Shown one piece after another: positions 63,116 to 64,000 of a stretch of DNA of 64,000 bases (within the stretch, counting starts at the first letter, position 1; every line of letters starts with the position of its first letter). The notes under the pieces were generated by a model. That model was not told where the DNA came from and ran no database searches. It was given only the letters and a program-made list of their open reading frames with translations. The DNA is from Crocinitomicaceae bacterium (GTDB taxonomy: Bacteria; Bacteroidota; Bacteroidia; Flavobacteriales_D; Crocinitomicaceae). Location: contig JAGQYP010000012.1 in the NCBI GenBank assembly GCA_020436025.1, positions 1-64,000 on the forward strand. The letters are read 5' to 3'. Position numbers and translations under genes: made by a program.

Positions 63116-64000
63116 AGTCGATTACCCTAATATTAGTTGTTTTTCTGGTGGTTATTGGAGCAAATGGTTTTTCTCAAGGTTTCGGATATTCGGGATTGCT
63201 TTTTTCTTCTGAAGGAGTGGCTCTCAAGTCAAGAGAACTGCCGAAATACGAGTATTTAAATATTAATGTGACAGGAATTCAAGGCTTTGTGCCCATTGAA
63301 AACATGGCAAGTTTGGGCATGGAGGTTCGAGTTACCGATGCGAATGATCAACAAATTATGTACAGTCCTGATATGTTCGATGGAAATAATATTCCAATTG
63401 AAAAAATTCCAACTCTGGATTTTAATTTCGGACTAAGTGATGAGTTTGAGGTTGGACAAACCTATTTCCTATCTGTAAGACTTTGGGATCGAAATTCGAA
63501 TCAGGAAATGACCAAAGACGCAACAATTAAGGTGCTCGAACCTATCGAAAACAAAAATGCTGAAATCAATGCGAAATCTTTTGAAGTTGAAACAGTAAAA
63601 TTTTATTTGAATAAGAATAGGTATTACTCGGGTAACCTTATTCGGCAAGGTGATGAACTTTATATAGATATATTTTTAAAAGAGGTAGCACTAAAGCAAA
63701 AGGCAGCCCTGAATTATTCAGTATTCCTCATTGAGGAGAGCACAGAAAAAATGATTCCAATAGAATCTGATGTTTTGGCAGTAACCGATCCGGATCAGTT
63801 AAGAGTGCTTAATTATACCATTACGCTCGCTGGTGATAAGATTCAACCTGGAAAAAAGTACACTTTTCAGGTAAAGTTTAGTATGGAAGAATTGAATGCA
63901 AGTCTGGATCTTAAATACCACTTCCAATATTTGAAGCCCGGAATGGAGTCCAATGAGGATGTTCAACTAGCAAAGGATTTTCAAGTATACCTAAACCGCG
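63112..64000 (+). CDS. Second tandem beta-sandwich paralogue, truncated by the window end
   Basis: I translated this myself: 296 codons remain open to the window edge. Signal peptide ILVVFLVVIGANGFSQ precedes a region homologous to residues 30-145 of the previous protein: ASLGMEVRVTDANDQQIMYSPDM against ELGMEVVITDVDANRLLYSPDM, and GQTYFLSVRLWDRNSNQEMTK against GEYFIKIKIWDKKTNKSYSK. The ATG overlaps the previous stop (ATGA). The C-terminus is not visible. Confidence 0.85.
   Translation, partial: MKSITLILVVFLVVIGANGFSQGFGYSGLLFSSEGVALKSRELPKYEYLNINVTGIQGFVPIENMASLGMEVRVTDANDQQIMYSPDMFDGNNIPIEKIPTLDFNFGLSDEFEVGQTYFLSVRLWDRNSNQEMTKDATIKVLEPIENKNAEINAKSFEVETVKFYLNKNRYYSGNLIRQGDELYIDIFLKEVALKQKAALNYSVFLIEESTEKMIPIESDVLAVTDPDQLRVLNYTITLAGDKIQPGKKYTFQVKFSMEELNASLDLKYHFQYLKPGMESNEDVQLAKDFQVYLNR

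Noticed and set aside
1..64000. tRNA, rRNA or integrated prophage
   Set aside because: No cloverleaf with a conserved T-arm in the gaps read by eye, no rRNA, and no phage structural or integrase gene; the S24 repressor pairs with polymerases, not phage genes.

Overview
The window is A+T-rich chromosomal DNA of a member of the Bacteroidota, most likely Flavobacteriales-like. The evidence is protein families largely typical of that phylum: PorV/PorU-type type IX secretion (T9SS) components, a GldA-like ABC ATPase, a DUF1501/DUF1800 pair, WG-repeat and DUF5723/OmpA proteins, very many short lipoproteins, and several TAnnTTTG promoter -7 boxes. No rRNA, tRNA, CRISPR array, integrase or transposase was seen. 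The genus cannot be named from the sequence alone.

Layout. 1-3.9 kb: an SOS-mutagenesis locus, with a truncated DnaE-type polymerase and a Y-family polymerase on the minus strand and a LexA/CI-like S24 repressor on the plus strand; a ParDE-type toxin-antitoxin pair sits between regulator and polymerases. 3.9-7.2 kb: an exported WD40-caspase protein. 7.3-13.9 kb: a lipoprotein, DUF1501/DUF1800, metK, a gldA-like ATPase and rsgA. 14-22.8 kb: a PstS-like lipoprotein, a lipoprotein/WG-repeat pair, and a DPP-IV-like peptidase with a lipoprotein. 22.8-25.7 kb: a molybdopterin oxidoreductase bracketed by an intergenic repeat family. 25.7-33 kb: pssA and a porV-porU-like T9SS sortase pair. 33-37 kb: an acyltransferase, lnt and accA. 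37-45.4 kb: a 53-residue lipoprotein, an ECF sigma/anti-sigma pair, rnhB, an 805-residue anchored propeller protein and a DUF5723-TSP3-OmpA protein. 46-51.3 kb: a surface-polysaccharide cluster (glycosyltransferase, flippase, chain-length regulator, polymerase). 51.4-55.7 kb: an ABC-2 exporter, a Ppx/GppA phosphatase and an NtrC-like regulator that lacks a DNA-binding domain. 55.7-64 kb: a lipoprotein, a TPR-PD40 protein, an EI24 protein, purB, a second ECF sigma/anti-sigma pair and two tandem secreted beta-sandwich paralogues, the second cut by the window end.

How it fits together. Most of the window is housekeeping (metK, rsgA, pssA, lnt, accA, rnhB, purB) interleaved with cell-envelope functions. 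Genes are grouped in short operons, often joined by ATGA or TAATG overlaps and ended by strong hairpins. The most unusual parts are the toxin-antitoxin pair inside the SOS-polymerase locus, the exported WD40-caspase, the repeat family that brackets accessory genes, the PorV/PorU-like sortase pair, and the regulator with a GAFTSA loop. I see no clear multi-gene defence or biosynthetic system that is undescribed.
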